DNA from: Bog-756 sp963839925
Lineage (GTDB): Bacteria; Actinomycetota; Acidimicrobiia; Acidimicrobiales; RAAP-2
Reading direction: 5' to 3'
Assembly: GCA_963839925.1 (NCBI GenBank)
Contig: CAWIWV010000001.1
Span: 62,001 to 126,000 of the forward strand
DNA: 64,000 bases
In this document: one piece after another, positions 32,169 to 40,679 of the stretch
Layout: each line of letters opens with the position of its first letter
How positions within the stretch are numbered: position 1 is the stretch's first letter
Translations under genes and position numbers: made by a program
The notes under the pieces: model-generated
Told to the model about the DNA's origin: nothing
The model's database searches: none
What the model saw: only the letters and a program-made list of their open reading frames with translations

Positions 32169-33145
32169 TTCACCACGAGTGGCACGACCTCGCTGCCGAA
32201 TGCGGCGATCTGGTCGCAGAGCTCTTCGGCCGACCTCGCCGGGAACCGCACCTGCACCTGGCCGACGCCCGCATCGGCGAAGGGCCGGAGGTACTCGGCA
32301 ACCTGGTCCGCCGGACCGGCCACCGTTCCCTGCGGCAGCTCGAGCCCGGTCGGAGGCGTGCCCACATAGAGGAAGTCCGAGATGGAGCCGACATCGATCG
32401 GCGCACCGCCGCGCAGCTCGGCGCGCAGCTTGCGAAGTTTGGCCAACAGCTCGACGTTCGGCCCGAGCGACTGGGGGAGCCAACCATCGGCGAGGTGGGC
32501 GGCGCGGCGCAGCGCGGCCGGCGACGATCCCCCGACCCAAATCGGAGGACGGGGTGACTGCACCGGTCGGGGCTTGAGGCCGACATCGCCCGCTTTCCAG
32601 CGCGGACCGTCCAACGTCGGGAATTCTGCGGAGAGGCCCTTGGCCAATCCGACGACGGCTTCGTCGGTCGCCGCTCCGCGTTGGTCGAAGGCGGGGCCCA
32701 TCAGGTCGAACTCTTCGGAGACGTGACCAGCGCCCACCCCGCAGATGACCCGGCCGCCCGAGAGCACATCGAGGGTGGCGAACTCCTTTGCCGCCCGGAG
32801 GGGATGGCGCAGCGCGACGACGTAGATGTGCGACAGCAGCCGGATGCGGGTGGTGATTCCCGCCAGCCACCCAAGCGTTGCGACAGTGTCGTACCAGGTG
32901 GTCCCCATCGCACCGGCCAGGCGAGCGGGAATGAACGTGTGATCGCACACCCCGACGTAGAAGAACCCGGCGGCTTCACAGGCGAGCGCCACTTGGGCCA
33001 GTTCGTCGGGGCCGGCCGTCGGTTCCCAGGGCTGCACGTAGATGGTCGATTGCGATTGGACCGGGAGTTGCATCCCGAAGGACAACCTTCCTTCGGGCAG
33101 GACGGTGACGACGTCGTCGGGAGGTGTGATCGGAGTGGGGCTCAC
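32165..33145 (-). CDS. LLM-class (luciferase-like) F420-dependent oxidoreductase
   Basis: A 326-residue TIM-barrel flavin/F420 oxidoreductase. Typical elements are LSFGMQLPVQSQ, ALACEAAGFFYVGVCDHTF, GITTRIRLLSHIYVVALRHPLRAAKEFATLDVLSGGRVICGVGAGHVSEEFDLMG and PPIWVGGSSPAALRRAAHLADGWLP. Members in actinobacteria mostly use coenzyme F420. The substrate is unknown; the location next to acyl-CoA dehydrogenase genes suggests a catabolic role. Downstream it overlaps a Thr-rich membrane protein gene. Confidence 0.88.
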   Translation of the reverse strand: MSPTPITPPDDVVTVLPEGRLSFGMQLPVQSQSTIYVQPWEPTAGPDELAQVALACEAAGFFYVGVCDHTFIPARLAGAMGTTWYDTVATLGWLAGITTRIRLLSHIYVVALRHPLRAAKEFATLDVLSGGRVICGVGAGHVSEEFDLMGPAFDQRGAATDEAVVGLAKGLSAEFPTLDGPRWKAGDVGLKPRPVQSPRPPIWVGGSSPAALRRAAHLADGWLPQSLGPNVELLAKLRKLRAELRGGAPIDVGSISDFLYVGTPPTGLELPQGTVAGPADQVAEYLRPFADAGVGQVQVRFPARSAEELCDQIAAFGSEVVPLVVK

Positions 33146-33149
33146 CGGC

Positions 33150-34269
33150 TCAGGCTACGCCCATGTCCGACCCGGCCACCGACTCCGTCTCGGACCCGGC
33201 CACCGACTCCTCGAGCGATCCGGCGAGCGACTCGGCGAGCGATTCGGCGAGCGATTCGGCCAGCGATTCGGCCGTGCCGAACTGGGTGGCCAGAACCCGC
33301 GCCCGCTTGTAGGCCAAGTGCGCCGGGACCTCCCAGGTGAACCCCATTCCGCCGTGCACCTGGATGCAGGAACGTCCGTTGGTGATCGCCGCTTCGTCGG
33401 CCAGCAACTTGGCGCCGGCAGCAGCGTCGTCGCCGTTGCCCACGTCCGGTTGGTCGACGGTGACCGCTGCCGCGTGCACGGCGCATCGGGCGATCTCGGT
33501 TCGCACCACCATGTCCGCGCAGATGTGCTTGACGGCCTGGAAGCTGCCGATCGGCCGTCCGAACTGGTTGCGATGCTTGGCGTATTCGACGGCCAGCTCA
33601 GTCGTCCAGGCTGCGGCACCCAGCTGGAGTGCGGCGGTCAGGACCGCACCGTCGCGACGCCACCACGCGCTCGATCTCTGGACCGGCGATCGGGGTGCCA
33701 GGGGGCAACTCGGCGAGCGTCCAGACCGGGGTCAGGGGATCCATCGGCCGATGGAGTCGAGTGGCCTCGAGCGATCTTGGATCGAGTGACGAGATCCCCT
33801 CGTCGGACATGACCAGGAGGACGTCGATGTCATCGAGATGCTCGACGACGACCGGCAGCGACTGTGGGGCCTGTGCGGACTGTGCGGTCTGTGCGGCCGA
33901 ACGCGGCGATGCGGAACGGTTCGGAAGGTCCACCCGCTCAACCAGCCCCACGAGCACCGAGCCGTCGTCCGCCCCCTCGACCAGTCCGGCGGAGAGATGC
34001 GAGGCGACCAGGGGACCGGGAACGAGCGCTCGACCAAGCTCCTCGAAGACGAGCGCCGCCTCGGTGAGCCCGAGGCCGACTCCGCCGGCGGCCTCGGCGA
34101 GGCAGAGATTGAAGACACCGACCGATGCCAGCTCCTGCCAGCGCTCACGATCGACGACCCGCTCGGCACCCTCGTGGCGGCGGATCTCCGACAACGGATA
34201 CCGGCCGTTGCACAGCTGACGCACTCCTTCGGCCAGATCGGTCTCGGACTCGGTGAGCTCGAAGTCCAT
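33150..34269 (-). pseudogene. Acyl-CoA dehydrogenase, beta-type subunit, one frameshift
   Basis: Acyl-CoA dehydrogenase from MDFELTESETDLAEGVRQL (34269). The N-terminal domain reads to about 33660, where one extra G (in gtggtggcg) shifts the frame; the rest (RRDGAVLTAALQLGAAAWTTELAVEYAKHRNQFGRPIGSFQAVKHICADM, then QVHGGMGFTWEVPAHLAYKRA) continues in another frame. The GFTWE motif carries the catalytic Glu of the type found in one subunit of heteromeric steroid dehydrogenases. The composite is about 373 residues. It ends in an odd AESL repeat tail. It lies 4 bp from its partner gene upstream. Confidence 0.82.
33215..33274 (-). repeat. 12-bp tandem repeat, five copies, at the 3' end of the dehydrogenase gene
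   Basis: Five 12-bp units (gcgattcggcga and variants) encode the AESL/AGSL tail of the dehydrogenase. The period is in frame. Homologues normally end shortly after the GFTWE region, so the tail is an addition. Confidence 0.88.
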
Positions 34270-34273
34270 CAGC

Positions 34274-35497
34274 TCAGCTCGCGCTCGTCGTGGTCCGTGC
34301 CGCAGCCGACGGTTCCTTGGGAAGTCCGAGGATGCGTTCGGCGACGATGTTGCGCTGGATCTGGGAGGTACCGGCGGCGATCGTGAGCGAGATGCCGCGT
34401 AGCCAGTCCTCGACCATCGCCTCCGAGGACAGGTCGCCGAGCCCGTCGCCACCGGGGAAGTTGTCGGCGGCCAATCCTGCACGGCCCAACACCGCGAGTG
34501 AGAACTCCCCGAGCCGACCGCGGGTCTCGGTGTAGGCGAGCTTGAACAGGGTGCCGCCGATTCCGGGAATGCCGGTGCGGGCGGCTTGGGAGACGTTGCG
34601 CTTGGTCAGCGCCCAGAGCGCGTCCAGCTCGGCTCGCAGATGACCCGCCTGACGACGGGTCCCGGGATCGGACCACGCTCCGGTGCGCCGGGCCAGGACG
34701 ACCGTCGAGTCGAGCAGCTCGAACGCCTCGAGGAGATCGCCGACGAAGGCGGTGCCGCGCTCGAAGCTCAGGGTGACCATGGTCACCCGCCAGCCGTCGT
34801 TCTCGTCGCCGACCCGGTTCGCGACCGGCACCCGGACCTCGTCGAGGAAGAGCTCGGCGAACTCGGTGGAGCCGGCGATGGTGGCGAGGGGGCGGATCTC
34901 GACGCCGGGGGAGTCCATCGGGAGGATCAGCCAGGAGATGCCGCGGTGCCGACTGTCGTCTCCTCCTGTGCGGACCAGCAGCTCACAGTTGTCCGCGACT
35001 TCGGCGTGCGAAGTCCAGATCTTCGACCCGGTCACCACGTAGTCATCGCCGTCTCGCACCGCGCGGGTGCGCAGTGATGCGAGGTCGCTGCCGGCGTCCG
35101 GCTCGGAGAAGCCTTGGCACCAGACCTCCTCGCCGCGAAGGATGGAGGGGAGGTACCGCTGACGTTGCGCAGGGGTGCCCTCGGCGATGATGGTCGGGCC
35201 GGCGTGGAGGAGGCCCACGAAGTTGACGCCGACGTAGGGCGCGTGTGCTCGCTCGAGCTCCTCTTTGAAGATGAGTTCTTCGACAGGCGACGAGCCGCGC
35301 CCGCCACCCTCGACCGGCCAGTCCACCCCCGCGTAGCCGGCGTCGAAGAGCAGGCGCTGCCAGTGGGTGTCGTACTCCCTGCGGCCGGGCCAATCGGTCG
35401 GCGCCGGTTTCGGAGGGAGGCCGGGCAGGGTCCCGGCCAGCCAGTGACGCAGCTCACTTCGGAACGCCTCTTCGGCGTCGGTGTAGCGAAGATCCAT
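34274..35497 (-). CDS. Acyl-CoA dehydrogenase, alpha-type subunit
   Basis: Flavin-dependent acyl-CoA dehydrogenase of 407 residues. Typical motifs are WCQGFSEPDAGSDLASLRTRAVRDGDDYVVTGSKIWTSHA (FAD/substrate region) and the C-terminal IAAGTSQIQRNIVAERILGLPKEP, which binds FAD at the subunit interface. It lacks the GFTWE catalytic motif seen in its neighbour, so the two adjacent genes (4 bp apart) probably encode an alpha2beta2 enzyme like those of mycobacterial cholesterol side-chain oxidation. The specific substrate cannot be assigned. Confidence 0.9.
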   Translation of the reverse strand: MDLRYTDAEEAFRSELRHWLAGTLPGLPPKPAPTDWPGRREYDTHWQRLLFDAGYAGVDWPVEGGGRGSSPVEELIFKEELERAHAPYVGVNFVGLLHAGPTIIAEGTPAQRQRYLPSILRGEEVWCQGFSEPDAGSDLASLRTRAVRDGDDYVVTGSKIWTSHAEVADNCELLVRTGGDDSRHRGISWLILPMDSPGVEIRPLATIAGSTEFAELFLDEVRVPVANRVGDENDGWRVTMVTLSFERGTAFVGDLLEAFELLDSTVVLARRTGAWSDPGTRRQAGHLRAELDALWALTKRNVSQAARTGIPGIGGTLFKLAYTETRGRLGEFSLAVLGRAGLAADNFPGGDGLGDLSSEAMVEDWLRGISLTIAAGTSQIQRNIVAERILGLPKEPSAAARTTTSAS

Positions 35498-35549
35498 GGA
35501 GGAGCTGGAAGGGTTGGAGGAGCTGGTTATGCCCGGGAGATCGGGCGGA

Positions 35550-36749
35550 TCACGAAAACGCGAGGTCGTAGAGCTTGATGGCGTTGCCGCGCACGATCTT
35601 GTAGATCTGCTCGTCGGTGAGGTCCTTCATCTGCTTTTCGGCGATCTGCCTGGTGTTGGGCCAGGTCGAGTCCGAGTGCGGGTAGTCGGACTCGTAGGTG
35701 ATGTGGTCCACGCCGATGGCCTCCACGTTCTTCAGACCGAACGCGTCGTCGAAGAAGCAGCCGTAGATCTGGCGGTGGAAGTAGGTGGACGGAGGCTCGG
35801 GCACGATGTCGGCCACTCCGCCCCAGCCGCGGTTCTCTTCCCAGACCTTGTCGGCCCGCTCGAGGATGTAGGGAATCCAGCCGATCTGTCCCTCGGCATA
35901 GGCGAGCTTGAGCTCGGGGAAGCGAACCAGCACCCCCGAGAACATGAAGTCGACCATCGAGTAGGTCGCGTTCGAGTGGGTGAGGGTCGAGCCCACCGCC
36001 GGGGGAGCGTCGGACGAAGTCGAGGGCATCTTCGACGACGAGCCGATGTGCATGTTGATGACCGTGCCGGTCTCTTCGCACGCCTGGAAGAACGGATCCC
36101 AGTAGTGGTCCGGATCGTGCACCGACGGCAGGCCGAGAAAGGGTGGGATCTCCGAGAAGCACACCGCGCGCACCCCGCGGTCTGCGTTCCGGCGCACCTC
36201 CTCGGCGGCCAGCTCCGCGCTCCACAGGGGCACCAGGGTGAGGGGGATGAGCCGCCCCTTTGCCTCGGGGCCGCACCACTCGTCGACCATCCAGTCGTTG
36301 TAGGCCTTCACGCAGAGGAGCGCGAGCTCCTTGTCCTTGGCCTCGGTGAAGGTCTGGCCGCAGAAGCGGGGGAAGGTGGGGAAGCACAGGGAGGCTTCGA
36401 GGTGGTTGGTGTCCATGTCCTCGAGCCGCGGTGCCACCTGGTACGAACCCGGGCGCATGTCCTCGTAGGTCACGCCGCGCATGGTGACCTCGTCGCGGGG
36501 CACACCGACCGCCGAGTCCACCCGGAGGAGCGGGCGCTTCAGATCCTCGTAGTACCACCAGTCGGTCGGAAATCCTTCCGAGCCGGGAACCACGGTGAGT
36601 TGGCCCCCGACGAAGGTGATCTCGCCCATCGGCGCCCGCACGATCCGCGGCGCCACCTCGTGGTACTTCTTCGGCAGGCGATCGAGCCACACGTTGGCGG
36701 GTTCCACAACGTGGTCGTCGACAGAGATGATCCAGGGCATGTCGGCCAT
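35550..36749 (-). CDS. Amidohydrolase-2 family (TIM-barrel) metal-dependent hydrolase
   Basis: A 399-residue amidohydrolase-2 protein; relatives include aminocarboxymuconate-semialdehyde decarboxylase-like enzymes and many uncharacterised actinobacterial proteins. The N-terminal motif is IISVDDHVVEP (D-x-H), with a middle His in TVINMHIGSSS and a late Asp in ITYESDYPHSDSTWP. The start at 36749 is supported by a TACACT box six bases upstream (leaderless) and by the operator at 36770-36784. It is downstream of nothing on its strand except the dehydrogenase pair, which follows 53 bp later and may be in the same transcript. Confidence 0.88.
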   Translation of the reverse strand: MADMPWIISVDDHVVEPANVWLDRLPKKYHEVAPRIVRAPMGEITFVGGQLTVVPGSEGFPTDWWYYEDLKRPLLRVDSAVGVPRDEVTMRGVTYEDMRPGSYQVAPRLEDMDTNHLEASLCFPTFPRFCGQTFTEAKDKELALLCVKAYNDWMVDEWCGPEAKGRLIPLTLVPLWSAELAAEEVRRNADRGVRAVCFSEIPPFLGLPSVHDPDHYWDPFFQACEETGTVINMHIGSSSKMPSTSSDAPPAVGSTLTHSNATYSMVDFMFSGVLVRFPELKLAYAEGQIGWIPYILERADKVWEENRGWGGVADIVPEPPSTYFHRQIYGCFFDDAFGLKNVEAIGVDHITYESDYPHSDSTWPNTRQIAEKQMKDLTDEQIYKIVRGNAIKLYDLAFS

Positions 36750-36755
36750 GGGCTG

Positions 36756-36761
36756 AGTGTA
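36756..36761 (-). promoter_or_regulatory. -10 box TACACT, leaderless promoter of the amidohydrolase
   Basis: TACACT on the minus strand ends six bases before the ATG; no ribosome-binding site is present. The 15-bp operator lies eight bases further upstream, in the -35 region. Confidence 0.55.
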
Positions 36762-36769
36762 CCGGCTGT

Positions 36770-36784
36770 CTGACGACCCGTCAG
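36770..36784. promoter_or_regulatory. 15-bp operator CTGACG-ACC-CGTCAG
   Basis: A perfect 6-3-6 inverted repeat centred about 28 bp upstream of the amidohydrolase start, between its presumed -35 and -10. The flanking GCTGT is shared with the site at 28365. Downstream genes include the paired acyl-CoA dehydrogenases. Confidence 0.7.
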
Positions 36785-36816
36785 TTGGGATGCCGCGGTC
36801 AGTGACCGCGAAGGAA

Positions 36817-38108
36817 CTACGCCTCGACGGTGAACAGGGGTGGGTCGGAGCCCAGGCTCGAACCGGTCGAACGCTTCGCTCTCTTGGGTTTTGGTCTCCG
36901 GCGCACCGGATTGGGGTGCTCGGGGGGATCGAAAGACCACTTCCCCGGTCCTCCCGAGAGAACAAAGCCTTGGTGGGTCCGCAGGTAATGGTGGTATCTG
37001 CAGAGTCGAGCCAGATTGTCCATCGAAAGGGGCCCGCCGTCCGCGTATTCGGTCTGCCAGTGATCGAACTCGAGTCCCTTGGTGGCATCACAGCCCGGAG
37101 CCACACAGCTCCTGTCCCGCTCGGTGATCGCGGTGCGGAGAGCGGTCGGAATGGAGCGTCCCATCCGGCAGATGGTGGTCACGTCCACCCCGTCGGTGAT
37201 GACCAGATCGACCCAGGCATCTCCGATCAGCTCTCGGGCAGTCCGCACCGGGACCGGTCCGACCCCGGGGATCTCACAGGTCTCGCCGTCTCCGACCGAG
37301 CCCTTGCGCAGGGCGTCGAGATCGACACGGACCTGGACCATGGCCCGGGTCCCGATGACCCGCCTGCGCCGGGCGATCCAGCGTCACTGACGAGTGAGAC
37401 GAGGGCGTCCGCCGCATAGGCCTCGGAAGGCTCGTGGATGCCGGCTCTGCGCGAGGCGTGGAAGAGATGCTCGGAACGGTCTTTCAACGAGGCGAGCAGG
37501 GTGGCTCCGGCTTCGGGGGTGAGCAGCGCATCGAGCCGAAAGGCTCCCTGTTCGTCGGTCCAGGTCCGACACCGCCGTTGTGCGTGGATGGCGGCGTGGG
37601 CCGCATCGGCTTCCTCGGCGCTCCGACCCTGGGCCCGCGCCCGAAGACAGCGGTCCTTCAGTTGGCGAAAGGTGTCGGACTCCGCCCCTTTGACGAGGTC
37701 GGCCTCGTGCCGGGGGTTCGCTCGTGCCGCCGCGCTGATCATTCTGGCCCGGGTCGGAGTCAGCCTGCCGTCTCGAAGCGCCTCTTCCAACCGGGGTTGG
37801 TCGGAGAGGGCTTCGCCGACCCTCAACAGGTCGACTGCTTCGCCCACCGATGCACCGGTGACCGAGGCGAGCCACTCGGCAGGGGAGCGATGACCCGAGG
37901 AGCGATCCGCGTTGCACTGGGCAGCTCTCGTGCCTGCCAGCGTCTCTCCAGCCGCACAGAGCTTCTTCCCTCGGGCGAAGATCTTGACCAGGGCGACGGC
38001 ATCAGATCCGTCGTAGCGGCCTGCCTCACAGGAAGAGACGAACGAGGCCACCACCTCGATGGCCGAACGGAGATCGCCCGGGGTCGGCGCTGCAACTTGC
38101 CCGTCCAT
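36817..38108 (-). pseudogene. HNH endonuclease / 13E12-repeat family protein, one frameshift
   Basis: Actinobacterial HNH protein of the DUF222/13E12 type. The N-terminal DUF222-like region from 38108 (GDLRSAIEVVASFV, AAGETLAGTRAAQCNAD, RLTPTRARMISAAAR) is in one frame. After about 37380 one base is missing, and the product continues as WIARRRRVIGTRAMVQVRVDLDAL and the HNH domain: DRSCVAPGCDATKGLEFDHWQTEYADGGPLSMDNLARLCRYHH. The composite is about 430 residues. Such genes are often multi-copy and frequently decayed. The role is unknown. Confidence 0.8.
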
Positions 38109-38222
38109 GTACAGATGTTCGCAGGCGGGTGTGACACCCCGGGGGGGGTGGTTCAAGAGGAGTTTCGAGATCCGGGTGCCAGCGGAGCCGACCGGTTCGG
38201 AGCCGGCGCAGTCCACCCAAAC

Positions 38223-39032
38223 TCAGACCATGGCCACGCCGCCGTTGGGCCGGAGCACCTGGCCGGTCATGAAGCGGGAGGCGTCCGACGCCAGATAGAG
38301 GACGGCCGCCGCCATGTCCTCGGGCTCGCCGATGGTGCGGAGGGGAGTGAACTTTCGCATCGGGGTGAGCACCGCTTCTCGCATCTCCTCGTCGACGCTG
38401 CCGTCGGGACGGACGAAATAGCGCCCGGTCATCCCGGTCACGACGAAACCCGGAGCGACCGCGTTCACCCGCACGTGCTTCTTGCCGATCTCGTAGGCGA
38501 GCGACTTGGTCATCTGGACGACCCCGGCCTTGCAGATCGCATAGCTCACGATGTTCGGGCTTTGGGTGTCGACCGCGGCCGAGGATGCGTTGATGATGCT
38601 CCCGCCTTGGGGTTGTTCGACCATGACCCGGCCGGCGGCCTGGCATCCGAAGAACACGCCTTTGAGGTTGACCGCCAGGATCTTGTCCAGATCCTCTTCG
38701 GGGGCATCGAGAAACGGGCTCTCGACCATGATCCCGGCGATGTTGCACCACACATGGATCCCACCCCGTTCGCGGGCGACTCGTTCGGCGAGCTCGTTGA
38801 CCTGGTTCCGATCCGAGACGTCGAGGGCGGCGGCTTCGGCCTCTCCGCCGAGAACGCCGATTTCTTGGGCGGTCCGGGTCGCGGCATCGCTTGCGATGTC
38901 TGCACAGATGACAGTCGCTCCGGCTCCCGCGAGTGCCATCGCGCTCGCACGTCCGATCCCGCTCCCCGCTCCCGTGACGACGGCGATCTTTTCGTCCACC
39001 CGGAATGATTCGATGAGCGTGACGGCGTCCAT
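38223..39032 (-). CDS. Short-chain dehydrogenase/reductase
   Basis: Classical SDR of 269 residues. The cofactor motif is VVTGAGSGIGRASA (TGxxxGIG), NIAGIMVE stands in the NNAG position, and the catalytic residues are in INASSAAVDTQSPNIVSYAICKAGV (Ser, YxxxK). The Asp in VICADIASD favours NAD. The C-terminal TGQVLRPNGGVAMV is normal. It stands alone between the HNH and SGNH-like genes; its role in catabolism is inferred from surroundings only. Confidence 0.9.
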   Translation of the reverse strand: MDAVTLIESFRVDEKIAVVTGAGSGIGRASAMALAGAGATVICADIASDAATRTAQEIGVLGGEAEAAALDVSDRNQVNELAERVARERGGIHVWCNIAGIMVESPFLDAPEEDLDKILAVNLKGVFFGCQAAGRVMVEQPQGGSIINASSAAVDTQSPNIVSYAICKAGVVQMTKSLAYEIGKKHVRVNAVAPGFVVTGMTGRYFVRPDGSVDEEMREAVLTPMRKFTPLRTIGEPEDMAAAVLYLASDASRFMTGQVLRPNGGVAMV

Positions 39033-39090
39033 GGGGCTCTCCTGGTTGCTGGCGGAACGGCGAGGGCACGTGCACAGTAGGCCGGTGGAG

Positions 39091-39171
39091 GCCCGGTCGG
39101 TGGAGCGTCCTGCCAGAGGCGGGCCCGGTCGGTGGAGCGTCCCGCCAGAGGCGGGCCCGGTCGGTGGAGCG
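39091..39171. repeat. 32-bp tandem repeat, two and a half copies
   Basis: The 32-bp unit beginning gcccggtcggtggagcg and ending gaggcgg is present twice with one mismatch and then in part. It lies just past the 3' end of the SGNH-like gene, upstream of the SDR gene. Confidence 0.9.
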
Positions 39172-39177
39172 GTTGGG

Positions 39178-40476
39178 TCAGTTCACCGAGGGGAGGTGGT
39201 CCTGCTGGTACTGCGGAGAGGCTTCGTTGTCCTGGTGCGCGGTGCCATTGAGGTGAGGCGATCCGAGCGGACTCTGCATTGGAGACCCTGGAGACCCTGG
39301 AGACCCTGGAGACCCTGGAGACCCTGGAGACCCGAGCGACCCGAGCGAGCCGAGTGGCCCGAGCGGATCGAGGACTCCCAGCGAGTCGATGGCGTCGTCC
39401 ACTCCGTAGTCCATGCGGGGTGGTCCGGACACGTAGGGGTTCGCACCGTTGTTCCCCGGAACCGGGGCGGGAGGCTCGACTGCTTCCATCGCCACCCCGA
39501 GGGCGCGTGCCACCGTGGCCGCGATGCGCTTGTGGCCCTCGTCCCCGGGGTGGATGCCGTCGGCGAGATGGCTCTCGTCGATCAGCCCGTCACCGACCAC
39601 GAGCGACAGGGTGCGGTCGCCCGACCTGATCCGGTCCTTCGCCGCTGCTTCGATGGCTTGGCGGATCGCGGACAACGACGCCTCGAGCTTGTTCGGCACG
39701 TCCTCGGCGTCCGGTCGGAGCACCGGGCTGATCACGACGATCGGAGTGTTCGGGTGTCCCTGCCGGACCACGTCCAAGAAGGCGTGGAACCCTTCGGTCA
39801 CCATACTGAGGCTGTGCGGGATGCGAGTCCAGCAACTCTCCCCGTAGGCGATCGAGATGACGTCGGCGTGGAGTCCGGCGATGTGCTCGGCGGAGGCGAT
39901 CTCTCCCCGGCCGGCGCCGGCGTATCCCATGTTGATGAGATTCAGGTGGGCCTTGCGGGCAGCGATGGCCGCCCAACCTTGGGACGGGCCCGACGCGATC
40001 CATCCTTGGGTGGTCCAGTCCCCGTAGGCCAGCCACCGCGGCAGCGCAGGAGCGGGGGCGATCTCGCCTCCGACCGCGGTGAGGGACAACACGATCGGTT
40101 GCATCCCTTCGGGCAGGTAGATGACTGCCGGTCTGTCTGGCGACCCGATCCCGAGCGAGAGCCGCACCATGCCGTCACCGAGAACTGCGGGCTCCTCGCA
40201 TTCTTGGGCGCCACCCCGCCACACCGAGAACGTGGTGCCCGCGGCGTCTCCCCGGTACCCGAAGTTGCTGTTGGTGGTGCGGTAGGCCACGTCCACCGCG
40301 AGCGCATCGCCCACCATCTCCAGGCGGACTCCGACCGGAATACTCGCCGCACTCCAGATGTCGGCCGGCAACCTGGCCGTGTCTGTCGGATTCGCCCGCG
40401 GATAGGGGACGTTGCCCGAGGCGAGATAGGCCGCCCCCCGGACGAACGGTTCGGGCTGTCCTGGCCGGGCGCTCAC
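39178..40476 (-). CDS. SGNH-like protein with altered catalytic blocks and collagen-like tail
   Basis: A 432-residue two-domain protein: an N-terminal beta-sandwich-like region (about 1-140), then an SGNH fold (about 148-335). Block I reads LAYGDWTTQGW where homologues have GDS, so the nucleophilic Ser is Trp; block III reads AYGESCWTRIPHS where Asn is usual. Block V (DGIHPGDEGHKRIA) keeps Asp and His. No signal peptide is visible. The last 90 residues hold a run of Gly-x-y triplets (GPLGSLGSLGSPGSP, continuing GSP) coded by 9-bp repeats. It is probably not an ordinary esterase. Confidence 0.72.
   Translation of the reverse strand: MSARPGQPEPFVRGAAYLASGNVPYPRANPTDTARLPADIWSAASIPVGVRLEMVGDALAVDVAYRTTNSNFGYRGDAAGTTFSVWRGGAQECEEPAVLGDGMVRLSLGIGSPDRPAVIYLPEGMQPIVLSLTAVGGEIAPAPALPRWLAYGDWTTQGWIASGPSQGWAAIAARKAHLNLINMGYAGAGRGEIASAEHIAGLHADVISIAYGESCWTRIPHSLSMVTEGFHAFLDVVRQGHPNTPIVVISPVLRPDAEDVPNKLEASLSAIRQAIEAAAKDRIRSGDRTLSLVVGDGLIDESHLADGIHPGDEGHKRIAATVARALGVAMEAVEPPAPVPGNNGANPYVSGPPRMDYGVDDAIDSLGVLDPLGPLGSLGSLGSPGSPGSPGSPGSPGSPMQSPLGSPHLNGTAHQDNEASPQYQQDHLPSVN
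39281..39334 (-). repeat. 9-bp tandem repeat, six copies, coding Gly-Ser-Pro
   Basis: Six consecutive ggagaccct units (last one ending in g) give the collagen-like GSP run of the SGNH-like protein. Confidence 0.95.
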
Positions 40477-40551
40477 CGGCTACCTGTGTCTTCCATCGCC
40501 TGCCCCTCTCCTACAACCACCCCAACGAGTTCCTGCAGAATCTCACTCTAT

Positions 40552-40567
40552 GTGGTGGAGTAACCAC
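40552..40567. promoter_or_regulatory. Inverted repeat GTGGT-N6-ACCAC upstream of the CHAP gene
   Basis: Perfect 5-bp arms with a 6-base spacer in an AT-richer intergenic patch between divergent genes, about 110 bp upstream of the CHAP protein start. It is a candidate operator; the arms are short, so chance is possible. Confidence 0.35.
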
Positions 40568-40679
40568 TTCATGTTAACAGGGGAGTGACCGATTCCACCA
40601 GGGTTCTTGCCAGGTTCGACAGTCCGATCTGGTGCCTGGGTGGTCACCGAGGGTGGCACATCTCTGTAGAGTTGCCCAG

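Noticed and set aside
31833..32948. A 371-residue minus-strand frame over the LLM gene
   Set aside because: Only its last 111 residues look real (membrane helix and Thr-rich tail); the rest is a shadow of the LLM gene.
36817..38108. HNH/13E12 gene as part of a mobile element or phage remnant
   Set aside because: No integrase, attachment site, inverted ends or other phage genes flank it; composition matches the neighbours.
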